Assembly: GCF_048544455.1 (NCBI RefSeq)
Contig: NC_133537.1
Location: forward strand, 65,788,134 to 65,852,133
Length of the DNA stretch: 64,000 nucleotides
DNA from: Silene latifolia
Lineage: Eukaryota > Streptophyta > Magnoliopsida > Caryophyllales > Caryophyllaceae
Direction of reading: 5' to 3'
The stretch's first letter is position 1. Each line of letters starts with the position of its first letter. This document shows positions 1 through 14,200 of the stretch, one piece after another. The position numbers were made by a program, and so were the translations under genes. The notes beneath the pieces are model-generated. The model saw only the letters and a list, made by a program, of their open reading frames with translations, had not been told where the DNA came from and did no database searches.

Positions 1-2490
1 TGGAGGGGTGGATAGCATGTCGAAAGCCAACGGATTTTTGCCCAAGCGAGCACCGACTCTTCAGTCAAGGTCTTCTTTAACTTCTAGTGCTAGTATGATG
101 CTGAGACATGCAAAGGGGGTGTCTAAGTCTTTTGATGGTGGCTCGAGGTCCTTAGATAGGAGTAAACTTATGTCAAATGTAAGCACTGCAAGCTACTCTG
201 TTAACCTGTCTTCTGAGGGATCCAAGGAGAGTGAGGGTCAAAGTACTTGTAAAGAAAGTTCAGATGAAAAGCCCAATGAAGCACATACAGCAGTTAAGGA
301 GGATAATGTCCCAGGTATATTGTATGATTTGCTGCAAAAGGAAGTCATTGGTCTTAGGAAAGCTGGTCTTGAAAAGGATCAAAGCCTGAAAGACAAGGAC
401 GATGCTATTGAGGTGGGATTTCTTTGTATTGGTGTACTTGTGTTTGTCCATTGACCCTTTTCCATTTTTGGCTGAAGTTATGTGCTTTTGCTTCAGATGT
501 TAGCAAAGAAAGTAGAGACACTAACGAAGGCTATGGAAGTGGAGGCCAAGAAGATGCGAAGGGAAGTCGCTGCTATGGAAAAGGAGGTTGCTGCTATGCG
601 CACAGAGAAGGAACAAGAGAATAGGGCAAAGCGATTTGCAAATGTGGCTAGTGCCAAGGGTCCTATGTCCACATCTCAGCTACTCGCTGGAAGGTTAGTG
701 CCCATGAACTAGTCATACTTCATCGAAATTTACCAATGAAAATCTGCTGAAACCAGTTCGACTCTTGTGACAATGATTTTAGATTTATCATACTTCCTTT
801 CTCAAAATGAATTTGTCACTATTCAAAGTCTTTATGGCCATGAAGCAAAGACTTGCTCCTTATGGTGCGAGCGTTGTGTGGTTCTTTTTTTTTTTTAAAT
901 TCTATTTTGCCATAATGACCCTTGATATAGAGGGGCGGATAAAAGGATATAATAGAAGTAGAAGATAAAATATGCAAATTACATAGCTATGTGTTTTCCT
1001 CAGCAGTTGCTCTTCATCCCTGACATTCACTTTAAGATTTTACGCCTTACCTTGTGCTGCGCTTTTTCGATAAGGCTGATACATATTTTATATCAACTAA
1101 GACACTCTATTCTGGATTACTCTACTTTTACACCATTAGCGAATATTTAGCTAAAAATACTCGATAATCATTAATCTAAAGCTAGTTTTCATTATATATC
1201 TAAAAGAAAGTGGTGGATGGCTGCAGGTTTAGCTTTACCTAACCTGAACTCAATCCATTGTTATCCCTATTTCTTAGTATTCCTTTTGAGATGTTCCTCT
1301 GCTTATACTGGAAATTATTATGGAGTACATCGGACACATATTAACCTGACCCAAAAATACAATACAAATACAAATCCAGTACTAAATAATGAGTTAGAGT
1401 TAAAATAGTGTAATCCATTTAAGTAACTGGGCTGACATGGACCCCACATGGAATTTATTTGGGTTAGGATAGGGTTGAAGCATTTGTACACGATCCTGAC
1501 CGAAGTATCTCATTCATTACATGACACTTTATGTTTTATTAATACTCCCTCCACTCCATTTGATTAATATATACCTTACATATATTCCACAAATGTATAG
1601 AATTGAATGGAATGGAGGGAGTACTCCGTAACAAATTTTAAATTTTATATATTTTCATTTTTCAAACGAGTTAGCTTGGTTAAATGGTTTAGTTGGGTCA
1701 AACTGGTATTTGGGTCGTTTTACAAAGTTCCAGGGATTAAGAGGGTTTAAATTGAAGTCTTACAAATATATGGTTATATGTGTTACACAATCCGGGCAGG
1801 GTTATAGAACAAGTGGGTTGGATTCGGGTTGAGGTTTAGGTTCTTGACCTGTTTAAGTGGTTTGCTCAGGCTCGGGTTGGGTTTTGGGAGGGTAATGACC
1901 CGTTTAAAGGTGAGACAAACACGAACAAGGCATGACTTGATCTGTTTGATCCAAACGGAAATGTTGGTGCTAATTGAAGGACAGAAAAAAATGTCTGTGG
2001 AGTTTGATTAGCATATTGGATTGGAAGCAAATAGAAGGGAGGGAAATGGAGGGGATCCGTTTCCTCTCATGGAAGCCAAATAAAAAATCATCCTAACACC
2101 AGTAACCGTTCGAAGGAAAACACTCATGGTCCACTCCCTTCCTCTTCCCTTTCCTCCTACCATTGTATCCACCATACAATGCCTTAGCCACTTCTTAGGG
2201 TTTGTTTGGATACAATAGTTGTGGGGGAGGGGAGGAGACGGGGAATGGAACATGTCATTGTCCTCACATTAAGGAATATTATTTCACCCTCTGTCCTCTC
2301 TTTCCCTTTAAAGATCTCCATCAAAAGACACTGGTTAATATGCTTGTGTCTTGTGAGCTAAAACGATAAATTTATGTGGCATCAAATTTTTGAGTATAAT
2401 TTTCGCTTCAACGCTTGGCTAATTGTTTGATCTTCCACATCTTTGTACAGGGCTGGGACACGAGGTGGATTAACACGAAGCACTCAATAA
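1..2490 (+). CDS. MAP70: Microtubule-associated protein 70 (MAP70), C-terminal exons, 5' partial
   Basis: Three exons are visible: 1-412 (frame open at the window edge), 497-693 and 2451-2490. Introns 413-496 and 694-2450 begin GT and end AG, and the phases join (phase 0, then phase 2). Exon 1 codes a Ser-rich stretch and then a coiled-coil entry with LKDKDDAIE. Exon 2 codes the highly charged helix MLAKKVETLTKAMEVEAKK and continues to LLAG. The tiny third exon gives the tail GTRGGLTRSTQ and a TAA stop. This order, with the RGGLTR-type tail, matches the C-terminus of plant MAP70, a coiled-coil protein that decorates cortical microtubules. Reading straight through exon 2 to the stop at 712 would lose the conserved tail, so I prefer the spliced model. 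Intron 2 is 1.76 kb and holds a Stowaway MITE. The paralogue number cannot be fixed from this piece. Confidence 0.88.
1543..1623. mobile_element. Stowaway-type MITE (81 bp) in MAP70 intron 2
   Basis: The ends are tactccctccactccatt and its near-perfect reverse complement aatggaatggagggagta (one mismatch). Both include the TA dinucleotide expected as the target duplication. The CTCCCTCC start and very short length fit Tc1/mariner-related Stowaway MITEs. Confidence 0.82.
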
Positions 2491-3469
2491 CAATGGCACC
2501 CAGTTTTAGAATCTTGAACTGAAATTGGACTCCTTGTCCTGCTGCGATGTTGGTTTCAATTCCTTATATATTATGTGGTGGTTGGCGCTATAAAACTACA
2601 ATCAGTGTCCGAGTATTCTGTATTAAGTGGAAATCCTTGCATCCTTAACAGGCGTGCTTCTGACATAGACTGGTATCACACGCCGAGTGTTTCCGGACCA
2701 GGAAATCTCTTAACTAACCTTTTGGCAAGAATATATTGGAAGGGAATGGTGTGGTTGTTGTATAGATAGAGAGATTGTAGGCTTCTAGCTCATGTTGGAG
2801 CCACTTGTATGAGTAGTCTGCTTCTAGTGTGTTGTTTCCGGGTTGTTAATATTCTTGAAATCAGTTGATATCATCAGTGTTTCTATTTGTTTGTTTCTAT
2901 TTGTGCTGTTTTGTTTGTTGGCCTTGATTAGGTTAACCAGAAAGATGGACAAATCCCACTGATCAATTTAATTTAGCATATTGTGTACGAGGCATTTATT
3001 TTCGTATTGCATTTAGTTTCGGTAATGTTCCAACGATCGTGAGAAAATCTTCTCTTATTCTCTAAATTTGTCCATATGTTTTTGACACAATTTATCAAGG
3101 AGAACTGGAAGGTGGGTTTCCTTCGTCACTAGTGATTAATTGGTTTTTATTTGTTAGGCTGACCCTGGAATTGTGGCAATTTTTTGCCACAAAATCGACA
3201 CCATGCCATCGAAGGAAAAATAAGGAAGCGTCCTAAAACAAGCTTATATACTTTCTATAAGGAACATTCGCTAGCTCCTGTTACTCTTTCAATTAGAAAC
3301 GGTGAATGAGATATCGGAAAGAGGCCTTTCCAGTTGAGTAAGAAACTTGAGGTGAAATTGGCGGAAAGCTTATGGCTTTCCGTAAGGAGCTAGGAAATTA
3401 AGAATAGGAGGGAGCCAGAAATGGAGTGACAGTGGACGATTTAGATAGAGAGTTAAAACTTTAAAAGTA
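2491..3469. other. MAP70 3' UTR and intergenic DNA
   Basis: No coding signal is seen. The first few hundred bases are probably the MAP70 3' UTR; I cannot place the polyadenylation site. The rest is unassigned DNA up to the poly-T run (poly-A on the minus strand) that marks the 3' end of the antisense LINE. Confidence 0.4.
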
Positions 3470-6400
3470 TTTTTTTTTTGGCAGCTGTAAAAGAGGTTAT
3501 ACCTAACTAACCATAGCCTTACAAGCAAGACTATGTGCCACATTATTAAAAGATCTAGGAATATAACTAACAGCTAAGCAATGAAATGAAGAGAAACAAG
3601 AATAAATGTCATCAAGGATAGCCTTTAGAAGATGATGTGGTCGCTCCATCCCGGTCAGTTGACAAACCAGAGAGAGGCAATCCGAAGAGATCTCCAAATG
3701 TCTTATACCCTGTTCCATAGCCCATAAGAGAACCAAGTGCACACCAAGTCCTTCGGTTTGCAATGCCGATTCAGCTTTAATGCTTTTACCTGTATAGTAA
3801 CACCTATCCCCACTTCCAGACAAAGCGACCCAACCAATCCCTGCTTTATCCAAACCTTTCCATCCTGCATCCACCATAACTCGGACATAATCGCAATAAG
3901 CCAATAACTGATCGTGCCCACAACACATACCGGTTTACTTTCACGAATCCAAATCACTCCATCATTCCTTAGAGTATTTGTACTTCCCATGATGTTACAT
4001 GATCCATTTTTCGCCACTTCAATTGCCCGATCAGCCGTGCCTACCACTTGCGTCCAAAGATTGAAGAACATAAGAGGATGGAAGCCCATTCCCTGAAAAA
4101 GAATCCGGTTACGTATACTCCATAAGCACCAAATCGTGGCTAAGAACCGGACATGGCGTTCCTCCGCTCCCTCTAAATTTTCCAAATAAGACACCCAGTC
4201 AATGACCCATTTTCCAATGCTCAAGTGTGAGTTATAATCAGTACGAATACCAATCTCAGAACAATCCCACAACCTTCGGGACACAGGACAGTCCCGAAAT
4301 AAATGTTCCATTGTTTCCATGGTCATATCCCCTCCCCTACAAAACTTACATCCCGGATCAACCGCAATATTTCGTCGTGCATAACTACTTCCCACAGAAA
4401 GCGAATTAGTAATGATCCGCCACACCAGAATTTTCCATGTTTGTGGTCCTGGTAACCGCCACAGCTTTCGTTTACAAAACTGACAACCAACCTCACTAAG
4501 CCTTTCCTTATCCTTGGCTGATCCTTTCTTTTCCATAAATTCGCCAAAAAGAACCCCATATCCACTCTTCACACTATAGACACCATCACTATTATGTAAC
4601 CAATAAACTTCATCACTTGTCTGTGACCTACAAATGGGCTTAGCTAGAATAGCTTTTGCACTTTCATCCGCAAAAAGATTATGAATCAAAGCTTCATTCC
4701 AAACCTTACCCACTTCACCGCTCCCATTGGTCCTTAGATTTTTTACCTTTAAGTTCCTAGGTCCTACATATTCCATATCCAAAAACAATTGCTTAGGCTC
4801 CGGACACTCTCCTCCAACCCATTTATTAGTCCAGACATTCAAATCCGACTCCAAACCTGGCTTCCACCCAACATGTTGCCTAACAAAGGCCAACCCATGC
4901 AAAACACTCCTTGCACCCCATGATAAATTATTTCCATAATGGGGTGTCAAATTTTCCGACACAACTCCATCACCAAGAAGCTTTTTCCTAAAAATTCTAG
5001 CGAAAAAAGATCTATTACCAGATAGAAGCTTCCACGCATGCTTGGCTAACATTGCCTGATTTAGACACTCAATATTTCGAATACCAAGCCCTCCTTCTCT
5101 TTTTGGTAAGCTAAGGAATTTTTGACTACACCAGTGGATAGTTCGCCCTAATTTACCACCCGCCCACCAAAAATGTGATAATAAGGAATTCACCTTATTA
5201 GTCACACTTACCGGTATTTTAAATACGGATAGAAAGTAATTAGAGATGTTTGATAAGACGGATGAGATTAACGTGAGCCTTCCCGCTGGTGATAAAAAAA
5301 TCCCATTCCATGAGGAAATACGTTTCATGACAATATCAATAAGCCCCTTAAAAAGCTCCCTTTTCGAGCCTTGTAATTCCGTGGGTAGACCAAGGTATTT
5401 TCCGAGACCTTTATTGCCTTTAATTTTTAAATTTTTCAACCCACAACGTGCCTTCGCAAGAGTAGTACTAGGACTAAACAAAATCCCTTGATTTATCTTC
5501 ATTCATAATCTGACCCGACACCTTGCAGTACTTATCCAAAATAACCATTAAAGTCTTCGTTGAATGTTTTTGACCGTGCAAGAAAAAACCCGCATCATCC
5601 GCAAAGAACAAATGAGACAACGAGTCCTCCCCACGACATAAACTAATTCCTTTCAAATATCCATTATTCTGTGCTCGGATCAAGTTACACGAGAGAGCCC
5701 CCATACATAAGACAAAAAGATAAGGTGAAAGCGGGTCTCCCTACCTTAAACCACATGTTGGTTGAAATAACCGAAAAGGCGCGCCATTAAAAAGAACCTG
5801 ATACGAAACCGTCATAACACAATTCATGATTAATGCCACCAATCGATCCGGCAACACAAAAAGTCCCATCGCACACGATCATAGGCCTTACTCATGTCCG
5901 CTTTAAATGCATAACGATCATACTTCCCTTTCTTATGTGAATTGATTTTATGAAGAGCTTCATGTGCCAACACAATGTTGTGAGATATCTGTCTGCCCGG
6001 AATGAAAGCATTTTGGAACTCCCCCACCAAGTAACACATCACCTTTGCAAGCCGATTCGTGATACACTTAGAGACAATACGCATGAAAACATTGCACAAG
6101 CTTATAGGGCGGTAATCCCCCACCCCTTCCGGATTATCACATTTGGGAATCAAAGTAATGAAAGTCCTATTGTGTTCCTTTAGAATCATTCCCGAATTTA
6201 GTACTGACAAAACTGCAATTGTCACATCTTTTTTAATAAAGTACCAGCACTTTTGATAGAAAATGGCCGGTACCCCATCAGGACCAGGTGATTTAAGCGA
6301 GCCCATTTGGAAGACGGCAGTCCTAACCTCCTTAGTCGTACAAGGCCGATTCAGAACATCACAATCATCACTAGTAACCGTCTTTGTGAACCCACTCAAA

Positions 6401-7650
6401 AACTCCTCCGTTAAGCGCACCCTTGAATCTTCATCAGCATTTGTATTTGGATTATATAAACTGAAGAACGAATCATAGAACATATTTCCAACATGTTCCG
6501 GATCATAAACCCAATTCCCATCACTATCCTTGACTCCTAAAATGAAGTTTCGACCAGCTCTCCCCTTCACCCAATTGAAGAAGTACTTAGTACAAGTATC
6601 ACCCTCAATCATCCATTTCAACTTTGCCCTTTGCCGCCAAAAAACCGCTGCTGCTTTTGAGAACTCCTAGACCTTATCATTAACTCTGGTATATAGAGTA
6701 TCATTCCCTTCACTAATAGCAACATCAATACCCTGCTCTAATTCGATATCAAAGTCATCCCATTTTTGTTGCCATTCAAGACGCTTATCCAAAGCCCATC
6801 GTTTAACATGTTGTCGTACTCTAGAAAGTTTTCTTGCAACTTGAAATGCTGGAGTTCCACAAATCCGATACCGCCAAACTTCCTTAATAATGCATATACA
6901 CTCCTCATACGAGAAAACCCAAGCATAAATTTTATAAGGCTTTTTACTTGTATTTCTAGTAAGGTGCAAGTCTAATTCTATTGGGGCATGATCAGAAATT
7001 TGAATAGGGTAATGTTTAATTCCCGTATCCGGAAATAAAGAGAACCACTCCTTCGAACCAAGAGCTCGATCAATTCTTTCATACACCCATTTTGTAGCTT
7101 TTCGATTATTACACCAAGTATATCGTGGACCTTTGAATGGTATATCCACTAGTTGGTTAGTAATTCTCCAAATATTGAAATCAACTGCCCCATTAATAGG
7201 TCTTGTGTTCATGCTTAACTTATCACTTCCAAATTCAACTTGATTAAAATCGCCCATAATTAAGAATGGATGAACAAGAGTTGAAATGCATTCTTCCAAA
7301 TCATCCAGTACTGAACTTTGTAAATGATAGGACGGAGCACCATAGAAAAGCACCAAGTACCATAAGAGACCATTACATTTCTCCACTAATAAAACAATGA
7401 AGTTATTACACGTCAAAACATGGCTCATCTTAGCCTCCTTTCTCTATCCTACCCAAAGTCCCCCCGAACTTCGATTGGCATCTATGCCAACATTATTAGA
7501 GAAACCAAAAGGCCTAAACAAAGGAGAAATACTACAAACATTACATTTGGTCTCAATAAGAAAAACGAAATCATAATACTTATTACTTAGTAACGCTCTC
7601 ATTTTTGGAATTGTTAAAGTAAGAAGTTGATAAGTGCATCGGTTTTCCAT
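3470..7650 (-). mobile_element. L1-type LINE, 5' truncated, antisense between two converging genes
   Basis: The element runs right to left and ends in a T-run at about 3470-3479, which is poly-A on its own strand. Domains in order are AP endonuclease, reverse transcriptase, a thumb/zinc-knuckle region and a C-terminal RNase H. This is the layout of plant L1-clade LINE ORF2. No ORF1 or 5' UTR is recognisable, so it is probably 5' truncated. I found no convincing target-site duplication. Confidence 0.9.
3503..7650 (-). pseudogene. LINE ORF2: endonuclease, reverse transcriptase, RNase H (broken)
   Basis: Endonuclease pieces lie at 7650-7444 and 7428-6667, with GDFNQ, YTWCNN, ERIDRAL and the catalytic SDHAPI. 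A single in-frame stop then separates the RT N-terminus (6621-5830: SPGPDGVPAIFYQ, YRPISLCN, then FKADMSKAYDRVRWDFL). After a frame change the core FFADD motif is at 5704-5474. A further frame (5502-3703) holds the thumb and a CxxC...H...C region (CKFCRGG, EHLFRDCP). RNase H is in another frame (3928-3503: VDAGWKG, SSDCLSL, NNVAHSLA). The protein would replicate LINE RNA by target-primed reverse transcription. At least one stop and several frame changes show it is dead. Confidence 0.9.
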
Positions 7651-8279
7651 TACAACAATTTTTCGGATGCCACGACACTAAAAGGTTATTTGCACACCGA
7701 CCAAAACTAAACGCTTAAAAGTTAAGAGGCTAAATTGCATATAGTCTCAGACGTTTGAGCTGTATTTGCCACTTTATCTGAATGAAACCTGTAGAAAGGC
7801 ACCAGTGTTGAAGCTTGAAAGGGCGAGTGTTATCGTCCTTGTGATTCACTCCGTTCAAAATCAAGTAAATCAAATGATCAACACCAAAAACAATTGTTCT
7901 TAGTCGGAGTCAAGCTATACAAACTGAAGTTGTACATAGATCACGAGTTCATAGATCAGGAGTTCATGACCTATCATCTTTTTGTAAAAATCTTGAGGCT
8001 TGATAGTTGGACGGACACCCATTTTAGATGCTATCCAAACCAAAGATGGGTTAAAACTGAAATTAAGGGGGCAGGTCGACATAGCTTTCACGCCTCAGTT
8101 GTAACTCCGGCACATAGCACATCAAAATTAGTAAACCAAAAGGAGTGAAAGCAATCCAGATTGGAGCATAAGTCAAGAACAATAGCTAAAGTGATGAGCT
8201 ACAAATTGCATTACCACTGATACAAATTAAACATTCACAAGGGCAAATTACAAGTCCTAATTAAATCATCATTCTACAG
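7651..8279. other. Unassigned DNA between the LINE and the WRAP73 3' end
   Basis: I see no coding or repeat signal that I can name. It probably includes the WRAP73 3' UTR near 8150-8279. Confidence 0.35.
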
Positions 8280-11200
8280 TCAATCCTCAGAGCTATAATC
8301 ACTGGAATCTTGCAAGACAGGCACGGCTGCAAAACAGAAGGATTCCTTGTCTTTGAGAAGCAGACACGATCCGTCTGAGTTCCACTTCAAATCAATGATG
8401 TTGAAGTTCGGGAGGGGTATGCCCACACAATATGCACCACAAGGGGTCCACATGTAGAGCTGAGAGCTTCCTGTACACACAGCAAGGCGGCAAGATGTTG
8501 GATCCCAAACAGCAGCTTTTATGCTCTCCTTTTGTACAAGTATAGCCGCCAATTGGAGTTGGCGGATATCCCATATCCATAGAGCAGTAAGCATGGTATC
8601 ATCACGAGTGAAGACATACTGGCTGTCACTGCTCCAACCCATAAGACCTGCAGAAACATCGATGTATATATGGCATCATTGTCAATGAAATGCACTGCTA
8701 AAAGTATGATCGGAATTAACAACTTTAATTGCTTGATAAATTATCCCTTTTGTCCTGACGCAATTTACCTCAGAAGTAAAAGTTGGTATGTCCAATTGAA
8801 AACAAGTCGACATCATATAAATTGGTACTGTATTTGTCAAGAACAATTCAATGTCGACAATCAACCAAGACTCCAAGGGCAGAACTCTCTCTCTCTAAGT
8901 TTAGAGAGATAAAATGTTCCCAAAAAGCCAAAAAATCCAGAAATTGAAAATTGGTGTAGAATTCCATTCTTGGTTTCTTCCCCATATTTTCTTCATCTCT
9001 TTTATTAGAAATCTCTTCCATCACTTTTCTTGAGTTTTACCTACTCTAAGATGGTTTGGCCATGTGAGAAGGAGACCTATGGGCCTTTTGATTAGGAGGT
9101 GGAGACTTGGAGAACAGAAAAAGGTCCCTAGAGGAGAGGAAGACCGAGAGAGGACATGGTTGAGAGTGATAGAGCACAATATGAGAGTTACGGGGCTTGA
9201 GGAGAGTATGGTGACGGAGAGGGCACAATGGAGGAAAGGATACATGTGGTTTTTTAGTATTTGATGTTTTTTGTGATTTAGTGTTTTTATTTATTTATTT
9301 AATTTAAAGAAATTAATTTATTTATTTTTCTCTCCTTTATTACACACTTTTTCAACAACCACTTTCTTATAGATTTTACCTGGTTCATTCCGGATCCTTA
9401 ACTCTATTTCGGTTTTTAAAAATCGTTTTAATCTTTTCTCTCGATTTAAATTTTAAGTTTTTATAAAAGAAAGACGGAATTCGATTTTAAAACCCCTAAG
9501 TTCACCTTGACTTTCCATTACATTTTCGTTCTCCCTTTTGTTTTTTATCTTCCCCTTTTTTATTCGCATTTTGAGGCGTGCGTTCACCCATGGATGGTTC
9601 GAAAGGATGATTCATGTCAGCCGACCCCAAATCATTTTGGGATTAAGGCTCTGATGTTGTTGTAGTTGTTGTTGTAAGATTTGACATTAATCGTTCTCTA
9701 TTTTAGCCTAGGAGAACTTTTTAGTCATACATCTTAAGAATAATGGTTTTAATTCAAGAACTAGGTTTGGTGCCCGGCCTCGCCCGGGCTACCTCTATTT
9801 ACCGTTAAATTTTATTTTCAATGAAATAAACTATGTTGGAGTTGTCTAACTCACACGTTTACTATTTGTAATATATTTTTCTATGGCATATCTTGTATTA
9901 TGATGAAATGTAAAATTTATTTTCAAATTATGAGACACGTTCACTACCCCGCTATTAATATTAATTTCACGATATTCTTTCTTAATATCATTACATTCAC
10001 TACTCCCGTGGTTACTATTGTTTCTTTTACTAATTCCTCTATTTTTTTCCTGTTAAATTCATTATTCCCGTTAATTTTATCCGTCCTATATTTAAATAAA
10101 TAAAATATTTCCTTGAGTCGATTGGTTATTTAATTATTCATACTTTTTCTCATTGTTACCACTGTTACTTTCACTACATTCGTAGTTACTTTCACTACTC
10201 CCACTATCATTATTATAACTGTCACTACTCCCACATTAATACTGTTAATTTTATTAATCTCGTTGCTGCTACTATTACTTTTACTACATTTAATTTAATG
10301 TATAATTCTAAGATACTACCAATTCATTCCATAAGCGGGGCATGTTAATTTTAAGGAAAATCACTATATTCTTGTATTTTCTAAATTTAATTACTTTAAT
10401 TTAATGTAATTTCCATAAATATTCTTCATCAATGCATCTTTATATTATACTTTTAACCAAAATTATATAATAATTACATTGATGTCCCTTTATCAGGTCC
10501 ATCACACGGTGCTATCGATTTAAAACTATATAGTATAATTAATTTGTATAGATTTCTTTAATTACATTGAAGTCCCTTGGTTTCTGGAATTAATATATAG
10601 TATTGATTGTTATAGAAATTTTTCTTAGCCTGAATATCCTATAAGTCTTAATATCCTAGATTGATTTTAGCAAAACAATGTTAATATTGGAAGTATTTGT
10701 TATCATAAATCTTCTTTTATTAACAAGTTGTTCATAGATCTGAAATTTATTTCCCTTCTTTACATTTTTGATTTTCTTTCTGAGGATCTAAATTTTTGTA
10801 ACATTTATTTCTTGCATTTTTTTTAGTTCTGAATTTCCTATCTTTGGGTTTGTTTGGTATCTTCTTGAGATATTTTGTTTGTTTTCCTCTTGCGGCGAAG
10901 TTTCTGACTTTCGGATTGAAAGTTTCACTTCGGCATCCATCTTTCTTAACTATTTTATGATTCATTTGGTAAATTAAAAGTTTCGACTTTTGTTACCGTT
11001 CGCATCCGCGAGGATGTTATAGGTTGGAATTTATTCAACCTAGTTTCCTTTCCTTATCAAAAAAAAAAAAAAAAAAAAATTTCAATGTCGACAATAAATT
11101 AAATGCGTGTTCAGTTGAAGGCTTCCTTACAAATTTCTATACCAGATATAGTTCAATGTTCTCTACCAGGGTGAAAGTACATGCAGAAAATAACCGCTAC

Positions 11201-14200
11201 AATTAATAAAACCTCATCTCCAGTTTTCAAACATGGCAGTTGATAGAAATCTGAACTTAACCACATCTAATGAATACAAAAAAGAATAGCTCACCGATTC
11301 CTTGCTTTGGGTTGGGCTTGTCCATAGCTGGTTTCAGGAATGGTAAGGTAACAGGCAATTCAGCGACTTCATATCTAACTCCGAATTCCCCTTCCGAAAC
11401 ATCAGCTTCAATACAAGGAACAAATCCAGTCAGAAAGAATTGTTAACAAAAAAACAGATGACAGTAAAGAGATACTTTTAAGTGAGCCATTTTTCGGTAT
11501 GGGTTTTCTGGAAACAACCCTTTCTATTTACTAACAGGGAAAGGCCGCAAACCATCCAACGCCTTTAAGGCACTGGGTTGATGTTTTTGATACTAGAGAA
11601 GAACTTTCAAGTGTTGGTACATATATTGTGATATGCAAGTAATGCAACATATGCTGAACTCTGAATATTAAACTGGAAAAATAGGAACAAGTGTTTTCTT
11701 CTAGAGACAATCTTAGGGATGTATTTCGAACATAAGATGAATCCTAAAGCAAAACAAGAAACCTTAATTCTGAAAGGTGCGAGACGCACTGAGGCAGCGA
11801 GAGCCCACAGCGATGAGGAGCAAGGAGGACAGGCAAAAGGGTACTAGTTGGATTTTACTAAAGGTTTAATATGTAAAGGAGGAAAGCTAGGGACAACGTG
11901 CCAAAGAAAAGAGCATGATTAAAGAACTAAAAGAAAAAGAAATACGAAAATTGCACAATAGTGAGCTTAATTAGCTGCAACTCATCTACAAGGCGCTTGT
12001 AGAGCATGTACAATAGGGGCTCTCCGATAAGCTCTCCAAGTGCTCTCTAAACTGGTCCCAGACTTTCCACTTTTGGAGAGTAAAATTAATTTGTTTTGCG
12101 CTCTCTTATGTTTTTGTGTGCTCTCCAAAGAATAAAATGGAGAGAAGTTCTCTTGGAGCTACTGAAGAAGAGCAAAAGAGGGCTAGCGCTCCATCTAAAG
12201 TGTTGCCATATTATGTGAGTTTGTGAGGGAAATTTTTTGTTGGTAAACGTATAAAAAGGTGGGCCCAAAATATGAAATGGAGAGCATTGTAGAAGGGTTT
12301 TGTTAAGTGTAGAATCACATTGTGCTCTCCAATAAGAGATAATGTAAATGGAGAGCAAAATAAGTGCTCTCCATATATTACTATTGTACATGCTCTTAAG
12401 CCCCACCGAGGAGTTTGGATCCTTAGGCTTAAGTGCTCTCGAGGCACACCTTTTAAGAATAAGGAAGAAACAGAGACATTAACTCACACAAAATACCATT
12501 TGAAGTCGAATCTCACAGAAAAGTGCTTCATGTCTTCACCCATTTTTGAGACATTTTTTAGATAAGTCAAATGTTAAAATCTTTTGCACAGTGAGAACAT
12601 GTGTAAACTCTAAACATGTTATAGACACCAAAATTTTATATACTTTGGTATTTATTAATTATATGGTATCCATAGTATTTTGAGATAATGTATAAATCTT
12701 TATCTTGTCCTCCAAGTTAGTTACAAACTTCCAACTATAAATATAGCTACGATCTCTAGGGTTAGATGGAGAGCAAATGGATATAGTAAAAAAACGACCC
12801 CTTTCTCCTACTACCAAATTGTAGGTAGGATGTAATAAGTCACAAAAAAGACCCCATCATCTCCCTACGGGATTACGTCGACAAGACCCTACTCTTAATA
12901 GTCACTATCAAAACCCTAGCCTTTAGAATTGAATAAAGAGAGTCATGGAAATTGTAACCCTAAATCTTTCAACAATTAAATAAACTCTTGTCTTCCATAT
13001 TCTTATTTGATGTAAGTAACGAACATTATCTCTAATATCTCTAATTTACAAGGCTGAATACAACTTCCCTCTACCCACTCCTTATCAAGGGCACAAACGG
13101 AAGCCTTGTGTACTAGATTGAAGGGGGAGTTTACAAGTCAAGGCTAAAGTTAGTCAAGCTAGTAGCTACTAAGTAGGGAAAGTCAACCGGGCGGGCAGCC
13201 AGGGTTGGTGATAGGGAACCCGGGAACAGGCCGAAAACTGAGCAGGTCTTCACGGGCCGGGCCATGTGAAAGCTAACCCGGAACCAGTCCAAAAGGCGGG
13301 CTATGCACGGTGTTAATATTTAAAATAAAAAAGTAATTGGAAGCTCACGTAATCAAAACGGTTTATATTACTTTGTAATAAAAACGACTTACATTATTCG
13401 ACGTACATTTAATTACTCCATAGTTATTTGACGTACATTAGAAGACGACGGAAATAGATATTGAAATTTGAATTGACTCCGTAATTAAATGAAACGGCAT
13501 AATTTACTCGGTGATGTAATGGACCCTCTTTAAATGACGAGACATGATCCCGTTGGCGTCACCGGTCTTCCATTTGTAATCATTAGTAATGTTATTAGCT
13601 TCACAAACTTTGCAAATACACTTGAATTCATCATCCGTATTTGGAACCAAGATTTTGTCGAAATACATCCACGCATATTTTCGACAATCCACCATTTTTT
13701 TTTGAGATATTAAATAAGAAGAATGGTAGATAGAAGATTATAGAGTTATGAGTTGTGTGAAAATTGGAGATGTTAAATGGGTTATAGGGTATTTATAGAA
13801 ATTTATTAGGAAATAAGTGTTTAAAAAAAATTGAACCAAAGTTGCCAACTAGCCGTTGCCTTCATGTGCAATTGTGCACAAATTACAAATACTGAAGTAC
13901 AATGAAAGTTTTTATTTTATTTACAAAGCACACAAAAGATTATTTGACTACAAATCACAAAGTCTTAGACTTACAAATTTAAATAAAATAAGACTTGATC
14001 CAAATTATTATAATTAATAAAACTTGATATTGATTTTCGGGTTATAATAATTAAGGTTTGATATAACACACATTTTTGTAATTGATAAGTATTGTTAAAA
14101 ATTGATGAGTGTTATAACACACATTTTTGTAATAATGCCCATTATTGTCAAAAATGAGGAAATTGGTGAGTGTTATAACACATTTTTGTAATTGATAAGT

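Larger units (their letters stand above)
8862..11080 (+). mobile_element. Poly-A LINE-type insertion in WRAP73 intron 5, with 15-bp TSD
   Basis: The 15-mer ttcaatgtcgacaat occurs at 8847-8861 and again at 11081-11095, exactly after an A-run (about 11059-11079). This is the signature of a target-primed retrotransposon insertion on +, antisense to WRAP73. The left end has a ctctctctctaagtttagag stretch like the 5' leader of plant L1 elements. No L1 coding region remains. Inside are an RTE tail (9036-9676) and a Helitron-like end (9761). Confidence 0.78.

Noticed and set aside
482..712. Reading MAP70 exon 2 through to the stop at 712
   Set aside because: A GT donor at 694 and an AG acceptor at 2450 join in frame to the conserved RGGLTR-type tail.
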